Counted from the first letter of the stretch, positions 45,973 to 55,424 are shown. The stretch: DNA of 64,000 nucleotides from Caldilineaceae bacterium (GCA_019637695.1 JAHBVG010000018.1:1-64000), one strand, 5' to 3'. Numbers and translations are program-made. The notes: generated from the sequence alone by a model not told the origin.

Positions 45973-48204
45973 TTATCTTTGCGGTTTCAAATAGATAACA
46001 CCCAGGGGTGGCAGGTTGAGCATGGCCGAACAGGATCCACTCTGCCACGGGATATTTTCGGCGTGGATCTCTTCAGGGTTGCGCACATTGCTGCCGCCAT
46101 ACTGCGCCCAATCGCTGTTGAAAATCTCGGTGTAGCGCCCACCCTGGGGCAGGCCCACGCGATAACCAAAATGAGGAACCGGTGTAAAATTGCAGACCAC
46201 CACGATGAATTCCTCTGGGTCGCTGGCCATACGCTGGAAGCTCAGGATTGAGTTATCCACATCCTGAAGATCGAGCCAGGCAAAGCCTTCCCAACTGGTG
46301 TCGATCTCGTGAAACGCCGCTTCGCTGAGATAAAGATGGTTGAGATCGGCCACATATTGGTGCAATTGCTGGTGCATCTTCTGTTGCAGCAGGTGCCAAT
46401 CCAGACTATAAGCTTCTGTCCACTCGCGCCATTGACCAAATTCGCCCCCCATAAAGAGCAATTTCTTGCCAGGGTGACCAGTCATAAAGCCATATAACGA
46501 GCGCAAACCAGCGAATTTGCGCCATTGATCTCCAGGCATTTTGTCCAGCAGAGACTTCTTCAAATGGACAACTTCATCATGGCTGAAAGGCAACACAAAG
46601 TTCTCTGAAAACGCATAAACCAGGCTGAAAGAGATCATGTTGTGGTGGTAGCGACGGAAGAGCGGATCTTTTTCAAAATACTTGAGCGTGTCGTGCATCC
46701 ACCCCATATTCCACTTTAGATCAAAGCCCAATCCACCGGTGTACGTGGGGCGAGAGACCATCGGCCACGATGTACTCTCTTCGGCAATTGTCAGTATACC
46801 GGGGGCATATTCATGCGAAACATCGTTGAATATACGAATGAATTCGATGGCCTCCAGGTTTTCGCGACCGCCATATTTGTTCGGGATCCAATCCCCGGCC
46901 TCTCGGCTGTAATCCAGATAGAGCATGGAAGCGACTGCATCCACACGTAGCCCATCAAGGTGATATTTCTTCAACCAGAAAATGGCGCTGGCAAGCAAGA
47001 AGTTGCGCACCTCGTTGCGGCCAAAGTTGAAGATTTTGGTGCCCCAATCCCGATGTTCTCCCTGGCGCGGATCTTCATGCTCATAGAGATGCGTGCCATC
47101 GAAAAAACCCAACCCATGTGCATCCCGCGGGAAATGCGCCGGCACCCAGTCCAGGATCACGCCGATGTTATGCTGATGACAATGATCCACAAAGTACATG
47201 AAATCGTCCGGGGTACCGTGGCGGCTGGTTGGCGCAAAGTAGCCCGTAGTCTGATATCCCCACGATCCATCAAAAGGATGCTCGGTAATCGGCAAGAGCT
47301 CGATGTGGGTGTAACCCATTCTCTTTGCATAATCGGCAAGATCATGGGCCAGATCTCGGTAGTTGAGAAAGCCGTTGGTTTCGGGCACACGCTTCCAACT
47401 GCCCAGGTGTACTTCATAAATATTGATCGGCTGATCGAGCGCCTGTCGCTCTGCGCGTTTGCCCATCCAGTCGTCGTCTCCCCACTGGTACTTGTCCACA
47501 TTCCAGATCACCGATCCGGTCTCTGGACGCATCTGAGCATAGAATCCATGCGGATCGGTTTTGTCCGCTTTATAATTGAGGTAGCGCGATTTAACCGAAT
47601 ATTTGTAGTCCATGCCTTCGGGCAAGTTGGGGATGAAGATCTCCCAAATGCCATCATACGATTGCATAGGGTGGACCCGATCATCCCAACTGTTAAAGGG
47701 ACCGATCACGCTGACCCGCTCGGCGTTGGGTGCCCAGACTGCAAAATTGACGCCGCCGACGCCATCCACCGTGCGCAGGTGAGCGCCGAATTTTTCGTAA
47801 CTGCGCAGAAAGCGACCTTCCCCATGCAGATGGCGTTCGTAATCGGTGACGAAAGCATCGCGGAAACGATAGGGATCTTCAAGTTCATGCTCGCTGCCAT
47901 CACGCCCCTGCACAATCAATCGATAGGCGAAAGGCTCGGCGCGCTCCTCGAATACAGCCTGATAGAAGCCAGTGGGGTGGATGGATGTCATGGCATGGCG
48001 AGCGCCGCTATCGACCTCGCGGATGAAAACCGCCGCATCGAACGGACGGAAGACGCGGATCACCAATGCCGAAGTATCACCGTTGCTGATAACGTGCGGC
48101 CCTAAAATGTTCATCGGCGCGCCATGATGGCCGGCAATGATGGCCGCAACTTCAGCGCTATCGGGTGCAAAATTCTGCGCCACCGGTTTTGTCTTTGAAC
48201 TCAT
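45973..48204 (-). CDS. glgB: 1,4-alpha-glucan branching enzyme GlgB
   Basis: The 743-aa GH13 enzyme has two N-terminal CBM48-type domains ([13 protein letters not shown], and [20 protein letters not shown]), then the barrel motifs [58 protein letters not shown] with the nucleophile Asp, [13 protein letters not shown] with the acid Glu, and [14 protein letters not shown]. It creates alpha-1,6 branches in glycogen. It lies downstream of a glycogen-synthase-like gene and a GNAT gene on the same strand. AAGAAGGG precedes the ATG. Confidence 0.97.
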   Translation of the reverse strand: MSSKTKPVAQNFAPDSAEVAAIIAGHHGAPMNILGPHVISNGDTSALVIRVFRPFDAAVFIREVDSGARHAMTSIHPTGFYQAVFEERAEPFAYRLIVQGRDGSEHELEDPYRFRDAFVTDYERHLHGEGRFLRSYEKFGAHLRTVDGVGGVNFAVWAPNAERVSVIGPFNSWDDRVHPMQSYDGIWEIFIPNLPEGMDYKYSVKSRYLNYKADKTDPHGFYAQMRPETGSVIWNVDKYQWGDDDWMGKRAERQALDQPINIYEVHLGSWKRVPETNGFLNYRDLAHDLADYAKRMGYTHIELLPITEHPFDGSWGYQTTGYFAPTSRHGTPDDFMYFVDHCHQHNIGVILDWVPAHFPRDAHGLGFFDGTHLYEHEDPRQGEHRDWGTKIFNFGRNEVRNFLLASAIFWLKKYHLDGLRVDAVASMLYLDYSREAGDWIPNKYGGRENLEAIEFIRIFNDVSHEYAPGILTIAEESTSWPMVSRPTYTGGLGFDLKWNMGWMHDTLKYFEKDPLFRRYHHNMISFSLVYAFSENFVLPFSHDEVVHLKKSLLDKMPGDQWRKFAGLRSLYGFMTGHPGKKLLFMGGEFGQWREWTEAYSLDWHLLQQKMHQQLHQYVADLNHLYLSEAAFHEIDTSWEGFAWLDLQDVDNSILSFQRMASDPEEFIVVVCNFTPVPHFGYRVGLPQGGRYTEIFNSDWAQYGGSNVRNPEEIHAENIPWQSGSCSAMLNLPPLGVIYLKPQR

Positions 48205-48273
48205 TTTTCTACCCTTCTTTTCGTTTTAGAATGTCATTGAGTCGGGCCGCACGGGCCGCACGCCGCGCACCGC

Positions 48274-49311
48274 TCAGGTCTTAACAAGATTGACCCAGGC
48301 ATCGACGACCTCGAATCCGCGGCTGCGGTAAAGGCGCACGGCGGCAGCGTTCTGTTGCAGATGCGTATGGATTTCCACCCGCTGCACAGGATTTCCTTCC
48401 CGGTCGCCATCGCTGATCATCGCGTTCAGCCCCCAATCAAGCAGGAACTTCCCAGCGCCCTGGCCGCGCAACGGTGGATCCACGCGAAAGTTGATCAAGG
48501 CGATCTTCCCCGTTTGCGCCATCGGGTACCAGGCCAGATGACCGCGCAGCGTCCCTTCCCGATCCACCAGCCCCACACCGCCATAGGGATCACCCTGGTT
48601 CGTTCCCCATTGGCTTACAGTTGGCAATTTGGTCAATTCTTCCCCTACGAATGGGCGACGATGGCTGAATCGGATCGGCTGCAATCCTATTTCGGCCAAA
48701 GATGGCGGAAAATCCGGCGCATCAGGGGCTACGGTATCGACCCTTTCCATAGAGACATCGCCGATCTCAATGGAAAGGTAACCGCGTTTAGCCAAAAAGT
48801 CGATCAAGACGCCATTGGTGGCGCTCAACCCCATCCGCTCGCTGCTGCCAAAAAGAGGGGATCTTGGCCCCTCTACCACCCCGTAGACAGGTTGGGCCTG
48901 GCTGGCAAAATGGACCGGGCAATAGTAGAGCCAGCTTTCCGCCGCTTGTAAGAGGCGACTCCCAATGCCCTGTCGCCGAAAAGCCGGATGCACATAGAGC
49001 AAGGCGATGTAATGATTGGGCGTCCAATTCCGGTAAAAGTCAGCGGCGGGCGGCGGGCGAAAGGCGTGGACGATCCCAACCAATTGGCGGTCATCGCTGC
49101 CATCCTCGCGCCAGGCCAGGATCAATCCAGCGGCATTGGTGGCCGACGCATCCAATACCCGGCGACGAAAAGTCTCTGCATTGATGGGGTGAAAGTTGCG
49201 CTGATCAGCGAACGCGAAATTCCAGAAAGCAACCAGCGCCGTGAGATCGGGCAACTCAAAAGGACGCAGTAGCACGCGCTGATCTCGACCGGCCCGTTGT
49301 TCTATACTCAC
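48274..49311 (-). CDS. tandem GNAT acetyltransferase-like protein
   Basis: Translation starts at GTG 49311, overlapping the stop of the glycosyltransferase gene in GTGA; the longer open frame is a shadow. The 345-aa protein has two GNAT domains: the first with VLLRPFELPDLTALVAFWNF and the acetyl-CoA motif YVHPAFRRQGIGSRLLQAAE, the second with GGVGLVDREGTLRGHLAWYP, FRVDPPLRGQGAGKFLLDWG and AAVRLYRSRGFEVVDAWVNL. Only the acyl-CoA loop of each is well kept. The substrate is unknown; its place inside a glycogen operon suggests acetylation tied to sugar metabolism, but that is context only. Confidence 0.85.
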   Translation of the reverse strand: MSIEQRAGRDQRVLLRPFELPDLTALVAFWNFAFADQRNFHPINAETFRRRVLDASATNAAGLILAWREDGSDDRQLVGIVHAFRPPPAADFYRNWTPNHYIALLYVHPAFRRQGIGSRLLQAAESWLYYCPVHFASQAQPVYGVVEGPRSPLFGSSERMGLSATNGVLIDFLAKRGYLSIEIGDVSMERVDTVAPDAPDFPPSLAEIGLQPIRFSHRRPFVGEELTKLPTVSQWGTNQGDPYGGVGLVDREGTLRGHLAWYPMAQTGKIALINFRVDPPLRGQGAGKFLLDWGLNAMISDGDREGNPVQRVEIHTHLQQNAAAVRLYRSRGFEVVDAWVNLVKT

Positions 49312-51101
49312 CTTTTTGCCCGTTCCAATCCCGGTATAAGATAGTCGCGGGCGACAACATCCCAACTCATCTGCTGGGCCAGGGCAGTGCCGCTTTCGAT
49401 CAGCGCTTGCATCTGCTGGTGATCGTGTGGAAGGTTGCGGAAGATCCGCTCTGCCGCGCCGCGACTGTTGATCGACTCGATCCAATCGCGGGTGGCGTGG
49501 TGAATGCCCAGCGCATCCCACGGGGTCTTCAGCCAGTAATCGGGCGGCAAGGTGACGTAATCGGCCACGACAAGATTGGCGATCTGATCTTGCGCCACCC
49601 CCAGAGCATGCGCAGCGCGGTGGATAAATCCGACGCAGCCGCAGACGTTGGAAACGCAGGTAATGGCGCCAGCATTGAGCGGTTCCACCTGGGCGATGCC
49701 GAAGGGTTCGTAGATGCTCTGTCCAAATTCTAGATCGCTGCCGAAGCGCACATCGTTGAACTCCATATCGGCCGGCATCCGCTGCCCACAGCGCTCCTGG
49801 CTCCAGCCAAACTGGTTGATAAAGACCACCCGGCTGTTTTCGGCGGCCTGGTTATAGGGTTCCACCCCGTGGAAGAAAAAGTCACCTTCCAGCCCCATCA
49901 GATCGCCATTGTCACCGCGATGACCCACCGGCCAGCCATATTGCGCTTCCCAGGCGTGGACCCAATCTGAGCGGCGACCGGCAGGGACGCTGGTGCTAAG
50001 CACAAAATGGACAGCGGTTTTGCCCGCTTCCCCCAGCATCTGATCCAGATGTTCCATCACCCGCAGATCACGCCACAGCGCTTTGGAGAGGACCAGACGG
50101 GTAACATGGGTGAAGACAAAATCGGGCACATAGCCGAGTAGGTTTTCGCAATATTTCTGCAAACACCGCTTCGATTCCAACTTGGCTTGAATGGTGATCG
50201 GCTGTGTGGTGACGCCATTGTAGACGAGATCGATCCCTTTATGCCGGAAGTCCCCACCCAAAAAACGCAATTCGTCCACCACGAGATCGCCGACGGCGAA
50301 GATATTGTCACAGCGGATCGCCTGACGCACGATCACATCCTTGTAATAGTAGCTCTGATCGCCAAAGAGGGTGGGTAGATCCAGCCCCCACTCGCGTCCC
50401 TTGTAGAGGGCGTTGTAGAAGCGGGTGTCGTGGCCGGCGTCTTCCTCAACCAGCAGACGGGCCGTAGCCGTCTCGTGGGCGTAAAAGATCGTGCGCCAGC
50501 GTTCCGGCTCGTTCATCTGCGCGGCGAAGACCACCGGCATCCCCAACCACTCATGGGCGATGACAAAGCGATCATTGGGCGACAGTCCATCGTCCACTTT
50601 GAGCGCCTTCAGCGCGGCAAAGATCGGTTGGGCAATGCTGAAATAGAGATTAAATTCGCCGTCGTACGAGTAACGGTTGCTGTCGATACCGTAATGCTGC
50701 CAGAGGAAATAGCGGAAACTGTTGATCGGGTCCGGGGCCGGGTTGCTGGCCTCGATCAGAATTACTTCGTGTTCGTAAGCGCCAAAGCGTCGAACCCCAT
50801 AGAGCAGCCCGATCTCGTAGCTCTGCTCAATGGCTTGCAGCGCATCGCGCACATTAGGGACGACGTTGTCGAAGATCCCATGAAGACTACTATAGCGGAT
50901 CGTCAACCCGTTGCGCGGGCTGGTGAGCCGCTCCATCTGGGCGCTATCCCACCCCAGCATAGGACCAACCAAAATGCTGCGATTGACGGTGGTGTTGTAA
51001 TCCTGGGCAGAGAGTAGGCCATCCAATACAGCGCCAATGCCGCCTACTTTGACGCCGGCTTCGTGGGTGGCATGAATCACCAACGGGATGCGATTGACCA
51101 T
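49308..51101 (-). CDS. glycogen/starch synthase-like glycosyltransferase (GT5-like)
   Basis: The 597-aa protein starts with HATHEAGVKVGGIGAVLDGL, the KxGG(L/I) donor-binding motif of glycogen synthases. It continues with NDRFVIAHEWLGMPVVFAAQ, TIFYAHETATARLLVEEDAG, DNIFAVGDLVVDEL, HKGIDLVYNGVTTQPI, THVTRLVLSKALWRDLRVME and the C-terminal SIYEPFGIAQVEPLNAGAIT with its EPFG..(Q/P)(L/V)E element. It is longer than GlgA (about 480 aa) and has a distinct middle. It likely builds an alpha-glucan from a sugar nucleotide. It is the first gene of a six-gene minus-strand run. Confidence 0.85.
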   Translation of the reverse strand: MVNRIPLVIHATHEAGVKVGGIGAVLDGLLSAQDYNTTVNRSILVGPMLGWDSAQMERLTSPRNGLTIRYSSLHGIFDNVVPNVRDALQAIEQSYEIGLLYGVRRFGAYEHEVILIEASNPAPDPINSFRYFLWQHYGIDSNRYSYDGEFNLYFSIAQPIFAALKALKVDDGLSPNDRFVIAHEWLGMPVVFAAQMNEPERWRTIFYAHETATARLLVEEDAGHDTRFYNALYKGREWGLDLPTLFGDQSYYYKDVIVRQAIRCDNIFAVGDLVVDELRFLGGDFRHKGIDLVYNGVTTQPITIQAKLESKRCLQKYCENLLGYVPDFVFTHVTRLVLSKALWRDLRVMEHLDQMLGEAGKTAVHFVLSTSVPAGRRSDWVHAWEAQYGWPVGHRGDNGDLMGLEGDFFFHGVEPYNQAAENSRVVFINQFGWSQERCGQRMPADMEFNDVRFGSDLEFGQSIYEPFGIAQVEPLNAGAITCVSNVCGCVGFIHRAAHALGVAQDQIANLVVADYVTLPPDYWLKTPWDALGIHHATRDWIESINSRGAAERIFRNLPHDHQQMQALIESGTALAQQMSWDVVARDYLIPGLERAKR

Positions 51102-51231
51102 GCGTTGCTCCTCATGGACGTGTGAGTGGCTGACTCGATAGAATTTCCTCAGTTATGGTAGCACAAGAACGCTCCCTCTGTAAAAGGATCTGTAGGAGAG
51201 CCAGGGGGATAATAAGGCCGTTACGACGTTA

Positions 51232-51302
51232 CCCGATGCGACGCACTGACCAGAACCAGGTTGGAATGCTGAATTTTCTCGTGGGCAGTGCGTCGCATCG
51301 GG
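51232..51302. repeat. 17-bp perfect inverted repeat upstream of the glycogen operon
   Basis: CCCGATGCGACGCACTG (51232-51248) pairs with its complement at 51286-51302 over a 37-nt loop. There is no T run on either side. It lies between the mevalonate kinase stop and the start of the glycosyltransferase gene and may be a terminator, an operator or a small palindromic element. Confidence 0.5.
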
Positions 51303-51357
51303 GTATCAACAGATTCAATTGTTTGCAGCGGCCTAAGACAACAAACTGATGAGGGTA

Positions 51358-51410
51358 TCAATACCCAATCCCTAATCCCCAGTCTCCAATCCCCGATCCC
51401 CAATCACCGT
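51358..51410. repeat. CCCCAGT/CCCAATC heptad repeats, read into mevalonate kinase C-terminus
   Basis: Units such as CCCCAGTCTCCAATCCCCGA run across the stop codon of the mevalonate kinase gene (51372-51374) and encode its last residues. Confidence 0.65.
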
Positions 51411-52331
51411 TGTCACGAGGACCTGCTTTGCGCCGGCGTCGAGGAAGGCACGGCGGATGGCCGGCGCGGTCTCCGTTTCGACAAGGGCGATGACGTTGCC
51501 GCCGCGTCCGCCGCCGCTGAGTTTAGCCCCAGCAGCGCCTGCGTTCCTCGCCGCCGTGATCAACCGTTCGAGCGGATCGGCGCTGACGCCGATCTGTCTC
51601 AGCAAGGTTTGATTGCGATCCATCAATGGACCCAACGCCGCGACCTCGCCGCTCTCCATCACGCTCCGCGCCGCGTGGACAATTTCCCCAATCTCGTCGA
51701 ACCAATCTTCATAGCGTGCCGGGTCGCGCTGCCAGGCCCGCCGCACATCCCCCACAGTCTCTTTGGTGGGGCTGCCAATGCCGCTATCCGCAATGGCAAT
51801 CGTGAATGATCGCGCCGGAACAAAGGTGCGGATCGGTTCGCCGCGCACAAACCAGATCGGCTGGGCATAGGCGATCACCGTGTTGTCGATGCCGCTGGGC
51901 GTGCCGTGGTGGAGTTCCTCACTGCGATAGACCAACCGGCTGATCGTCTCCGGCTCAGGATCGAGACCGACATGGTGGAAGATGGCGCGCACCAGCGCTG
52001 TACTCACCGCTGCGCCGCTGCCCAATCCACTGGCAATGGGGATCTGGCTGCGGATCTCGATCTGCCAATCGGGGTCTGCAGCCAGAGCAAGTTCATCTAA
52101 CGTCAGGCGGACGATCAATCCCAGCGCGTCATCTTCACCCGTTGTGGAGAGACGCAGTTGTGAGCCCAGATCGTGGGCGATCAACGTGCATCCACTGCCC
52201 GGCGAGAGATCGAGGATCGTTGCCGTGGCCTGCACATCCACCACAGGGACGGCGATGGCGGGCCGACTGTAGACAACGGCATGTTCGCCGAAGAGGATGA
52301 TCTTGCCGGGGGCGGCAGCGGTGGTTTTCAT
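51372..52331 (-). CDS. mvk: mevalonate kinase
   Basis: The 319-aa GHMP kinase begins with APGKIILFGEHAVVYSRPAI, the motif specific to mevalonate kinases. It has the phosphate loop IPIASGLGSGAAVSTALVRA, a HHGTPSGIDNTVIAYA motif with the catalytic Asp, and the C-terminal AKLSGGGRGGNVIALV. It makes phosphomevalonate in isoprenoid synthesis by the mevalonate route, which is known in several Chloroflexota lineages. Its ATG overlaps the Nudix gene stop (ATGA). The last residues (DRGLETGD) are encoded by heptad repeats rather than kinase sequence. Confidence 0.94.
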   Translation of the reverse strand: MKTTAAAPGKIILFGEHAVVYSRPAIAVPVVDVQATATILDLSPGSGCTLIAHDLGSQLRLSTTGEDDALGLIVRLTLDELALAADPDWQIEIRSQIPIASGLGSGAAVSTALVRAIFHHVGLDPEPETISRLVYRSEELHHGTPSGIDNTVIAYAQPIWFVRGEPIRTFVPARSFTIAIADSGIGSPTKETVGDVRRAWQRDPARYEDWFDEIGEIVHAARSVMESGEVAALGPLMDRNQTLLRQIGVSADPLERLITAARNAGAAGAKLSGGGRGGNVIALVETETAPAIRRAFLDAGAKQVLVTTVIGDRGLETGD

Positions 52332-52813
52332 GATTGGAAACTGGGGACTGGGGATTGGGGACTGGATATTGGATATTGGGTATTGAGAAAGGCGGCGAGT
52401 TCTTCAGGGTAGAGGTGGATGCCGTGGGCGGCGAGGTGATGTGGATGGACCCAATGGGCGATGGCGGCGACGCCGTTTTCGTCGATGAGGATTTCGTCGC
52501 GGGCGTAGAAGCGTTCGTCGCGCAGACGGCATTCCCAAATGAAGACGATCTCATGCCCTGTTTGCTCACGATGGGTGAAGATGTTCTCAACTACCCCGAT
52601 AAGCCCCAGCGGATCGACTTCAGCGCCGATTTCTTCCATGAGTTCCCTGCGCACGGCGGTTTCACTGCTTTCGCCAAATTCGATGCCGCCGCCCAACGGA
52701 CGGTAGAATCGGCGGCCATCGGTTGGGTCCTCACCATAGAAGGCCAGCACGGCGCCGTCGCTGGGGCGTTGAATCACGGCGATGGCAATGGCGCGGATAC
52801 GTCCCGGTTGCAT
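52328..52813 (-). CDS. Nudix hydrolase
   Basis: The 161-aa protein starts near IRAIAIAVIQRPSDGAVLAF and carries the full Nudix box in GGGIEFGESSETAVRRELME then EIGAE (G-x5-E-x7-R-E-x2-E-E-x-G). Members hydrolyse nucleoside diphosphates linked to other groups. The final 17 or so residues (NTQYPISSPQSPVPSFQS-like, Ser/Pro-rich) are encoded by CCAATAT/CCCCAGT heptad repeats, so the original stop has been lost or replaced. It overlaps mvk by 4 bp and follows the aminotransferase by 3 bp. Confidence 0.92.
   Translation of the reverse strand: MQPGRIRAIAIAVIQRPSDGAVLAFYGEDPTDGRRFYRPLGGGIEFGESSETAVRRELMEEIGAEVDPLGLIGVVENIFTHREQTGHEIVFIWECRLRDERFYARDEILIDENGVAAIAHWVHPHHLAAHGIHLYPEELAAFLNTQYPISSPQSPVPSFQS
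52335..52388. repeat. heptad repeats coding the Nudix C-terminus
   Basis: Units ACTGGGGACTGGGGATTGGG and GGATATTGGATATTGGGTA are tandem heptads of the intergenic family, here inside an open reading frame. Confidence 0.7.
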
Positions 52814-52816
52814 AGA

Positions 52817-53971
52817 TCAGCCTCTCAGCACATCGACAATGGCATCGACAAGGATCTGGTTTTCTTCTTCGCTGTTGTAGAAATAGGGGCTGAGCCGCAC
52901 CGCGCCGGGCCGATAGTCGATAATAACGTGGCGATCCTTCAACCCCTGCACCAGGCCGGCGGGGTCATCCGCAGGGAGCATGACGATACCGGCGTGGCGG
53001 TCGAGATCGGCAGGGATACGCGGCTCCAATCCGGCGGCGCGCAATCGACCGATCAGATCAGCATTGAGGGCCTGGGTGCGGGCGCGGATCGCATCCACGC
53101 CGATCTCTTCGATGATTGACATCCCGGCGTTGGCGGTGTAGACAGCGGCGACGGCGGGCGTCCCCGGCTCGAAACGGCGGGCGTCATCGGCGCGGATGAA
53201 GCGTTCCGGGTTGAATTTGAACATATCCTTGGCGGCGAACCATCCAGTTGTCGTGGGGTTCAGTGCAGGGATCAGATCCTCGCGCACGTACATGAAGACG
53301 ATCCCCGGCCCACCCAGCAGCCACTTCAACCCGCCGCTGAGATAGACATCCACCCCAGCGGCTTTCACATCCACCGGGATCTGCCCGGCGGCCTGGTAGC
53401 CATCCACCACAGAGAGCGCGCCGGCGTCGTGGGCCATGCGGCTGATGGCGGCGATGTCCTGAATCCACCCGCTGGTGAAGAAGACGTGGGTGGTGGCGAC
53501 CAGCGCGGTGCGCTCGTTGATGGCGTCGGCAAAAGATCGCAACGGCACTTGCACCCGATCCGGCGAGGAGAGCAACCGGACTTCCGCGCCTTCTTCGCTG
53601 CGCGCCATCCACTGGTAAGGGATGGTGGGGAAGTCCATCTCGGTGATGACGACTTCGTTGCGAGCGCCGTATTGCAAACTGCTGCCGATAATACTCAACG
53701 CCACCCCCACACTGGGCAGGATCGCCACCTCGTGGGGCGGCGCGTTGATAAGACGGGCAAAGCGGGCGCGGGCGTCGGTCATCTCGCCCAACCAGAGTTC
53801 ATACCAGGCGCTGGCGCCGTAGCTCATCCACAATTCCATATAGCGGTTCATCGCCTCAATCGAGCGACGGCTCAACTGGCCTAGCGAGCAGGTATTCATG
53901 TAGGTGCTGCGCGCCAGCCCCGGAAATTCGGGTCGCCAGCGAGCGGTGAGGGCATCATGTGAGGATGGCAT
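52817..53971 (-). CDS. class V aminotransferase-fold PLP enzyme
   Basis: The start at 53971 (MPSSHDALTARWRPEFPGLA) is chosen because upstream in-frame sequence is shadow and repeat. The 384-aa protein has YMNTCSLGQLSRRSIEAMNR, ARLINAPPHEVAILPSVGVA, TTHVFFTSGWIQDIAAISRM, LSVVDGYQAAGQIPVDVKAA with the cofactor Asp, and YLSGGLKWLLGGPGIVFMYV with the PLP-binding Lys. It belongs to the cysteine-desulfurase/kynureninase/isopenicillin-epimerase branch; the usual desulfurase Cys loop is not obvious. The substrate is unknown. The Nudix gene follows 3 bp after its stop. Confidence 0.9.
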   Translation of the reverse strand: MPSSHDALTARWRPEFPGLARSTYMNTCSLGQLSRRSIEAMNRYMELWMSYGASAWYELWLGEMTDARARFARLINAPPHEVAILPSVGVALSIIGSSLQYGARNEVVITEMDFPTIPYQWMARSEEGAEVRLLSSPDRVQVPLRSFADAINERTALVATTHVFFTSGWIQDIAAISRMAHDAGALSVVDGYQAAGQIPVDVKAAGVDVYLSGGLKWLLGGPGIVFMYVREDLIPALNPTTTGWFAAKDMFKFNPERFIRADDARRFEPGTPAVAAVYTANAGMSIIEEIGVDAIRARTQALNADLIGRLRAAGLEPRIPADLDRHAGIVMLPADDPAGLVQGLKDRHVIIDYRPGAVRLSPYFYNSEEENQILVDAIVDVLRG

Positions 53972-54027
53972 AATTGGGTATTGGGTATTGGTTCGTCGGC
54001 GGTCTGCCGTCTGCGGTCTGCCGTCAC
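53972..54027. repeat. heptad/hexad repeats (ATTGGGT, GTCTGCC)
   Basis: TTGGGTATTGGGTATTGG is followed by GGCGGTCTGCCGTCTGCGGT units between the GDPD and aminotransferase genes. Confidence 0.65.
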
Positions 54028-54765
54028 TTATCCTCGGATCGCCGCCATCAACTGATCCGGCACATCCGAGATGATCGTATCCACGCCGAGATCGGCCAGC
54101 CGTTTGGCTTCCGCCAGATCGTTGACCGTCCATGTGTTGACGTAGTGGCCCTGGCGGTGCGCCCACTGGATGTACTCGGCGTCGATCATCTTATAGTGAG
54201 GGTGGAGCGCTTCGGGCGCGATGAGTGGACCCATCCAGGCGCGGCGGAGGAAGATGGGCAGACTCTCCATGTAGAGTAGCCCCAATGCGATTTTGGGATC
54301 GTGCCAGCGCATGGCGATCAGCGAAACAGGGTTGAAACTGGAGACGATGACCTGATCGTGGAGCCGCCGTGATTGGATGAACTTGACCACCGCTTCGACT
54401 TCGGGACCGCCATCCCAGGCCATGCTTTTGATCTCGATGTTGACGATACAGCGGTCCCCCACCAGATCGAAGACCTGCGCCAGCGTGGGGATCGGCGTCC
54501 CCGCGAAGGCGTCGCCAAAATGGGAACCGGCATCGAGTCGGGCGATCTCGGCGTAGGAAAAGTCCGCTACCTTCCCCATCCCATTCGTGGTGTGGTCCAC
54601 TGTAAAATCGTGGATCACCACCATCTCGCCGTCGCAAGTACATTGGACATCCAACTCAATCCCGTCCACGCCCATCTCCAATGCTGTTTGGAAGGCAGGC
54701 AGCGTGTTTTCCGGCGCAACCGATTTAGCTCCGCGATGCGCAAAAACCTGTGGATGATGTGACAT
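54028..54765 (-). CDS. glycerophosphodiester phosphodiesterase family protein
   Basis: The 245-aa protein starts MSHHPQVFAHRGAKSVAPEN with the catalytic HRG, then GVDGIELDVQCTCDGEMVVI with the metal-binding ExD and HDFTVDHTTNGMGKV with the second catalytic His. The core EIKSMAWDG and a C-terminal NTWTVNDLAEAKRLADLGVD complete the GDPD barrel. It cleaves glycerophosphodiesters to glycerol 3-phosphate and an alcohol. No signal peptide is seen, so it is probably cytoplasmic. Confidence 0.94.
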   Translation of the reverse strand: MSHHPQVFAHRGAKSVAPENTLPAFQTALEMGVDGIELDVQCTCDGEMVVIHDFTVDHTTNGMGKVADFSYAEIARLDAGSHFGDAFAGTPIPTLAQVFDLVGDRCIVNIEIKSMAWDGGPEVEAVVKFIQSRRLHDQVIVSSFNPVSLIAMRWHDPKIALGLLYMESLPIFLRRAWMGPLIAPEALHPHYKMIDAEYIQWAHRQGHYVNTWTVNDLAEAKRLADLGVDTIISDVPDQLMAAIRG

Positions 54766-54797
54766 CGTGATTCTTTCTTGTGGGATGAACAAACGTG

Positions 54798-54935
54798 ATT
54801 CGTAGTGCGTAGTGCGAATTGCGTAGCGCGTGAACGATTGTCACCTGCAAACTTGCAACTTGCACCACTTTTGCCTTTTGCCTTCTCTATCTCTTTCTGG
54901 GCTACCCGCTAACTGCCAACGGCTAACGGCTCTCC
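54798..54935. repeat. repeat-rich spacer (GTAGTGC, TGCAAACT, CTAACGG units)
   Basis: GTAGTGCGTAGTGCG at 54800, CTGCAAACTTGCAACTTGCA near 54846 and TAACTGCCAACGGCTAACGG near 54908 fill the gap between the GDPD and DUF59 genes. Confidence 0.6.
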
Positions 54936-55334
54936 TTACCAGCCAAAGATGCGCGAGAGCAGACCCTTCTTTTGTGGCTTTTTGGGCGGGGGCGGCGCAG
55001 AAATCTCAATTTCAAGGACAGGCTCAGGTTCAAGACCCATTTGGGCCTTAAGTTCATCGGTCATCATATGGGGCGTCCACGGCGGTTCCCAGACGATCTT
55101 CACTTCGACCGACGCCGCGCCTTCAGCGCGCATCGTCTTTTCCACATTGCCGATGATCTCTGGCCCCATTGGGCAGTGCGGCGTTGTCAGCGTCATGGTG
55201 ACCAACACATGATTCTCAGGCAGTACATCCACATTGTAGACCAGCCCCAGATCGACAATATTCTCGAAGATCTCAGGATCGATAACGCGCTTGAGTGCGG
55301 TACGCAATTCCTGGGGATCGGGTATGGTTGTCAT
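54936..55334 (-). CDS. DUF59/MIP18-like protein (iron-sulfur assembly type)
   Basis: The start at 55334 gives MTTIPDPQELRTALKRVIDP, and a longer frame has no signal for initiation. The 132-aa protein has the DUF59 core: VIDPEIFENIVDLGLVYNVD, VLVTMTLTTPHCPMGPEII and VEVKIVWEPPWTPHMMTDEL. The Cys in the CPMG motif can hold iron-sulfur clusters in SufT/PaaD-like relatives. After it come a Pro/Glu linker and a basic hydrophobic end (KKGLLSRIFGW). Likely role is cluster or metal maturation. Confidence 0.88.
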   Translation of the reverse strand: MTTIPDPQELRTALKRVIDPEIFENIVDLGLVYNVDVLPENHVLVTMTLTTPHCPMGPEIIGNVEKTMRAEGAASVEVKIVWEPPWTPHMMTDELKAQMGLEPEPVLEIEISAPPPPKKPQKKGLLSRIFGW

Positions 55335-55424
55335 GAAGTTTTCCCTTCCTCTCAATTGACGGTAAACCAAAGCGAAGTCTATCATAGGTGGAACTTGTGC
55401 AAAAACCTATACTTTGGAGATTTC

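Noticed and set aside
46960..48105. 381-codon plus-strand frame
   Set aside because: Shadow of glgB.
48228..48242. Possible third copy of the IS end (AATGTCATTGAGTC)
   Set aside because: Only about 11 of 13 bases match and no partner end is present; too short to separate from chance.
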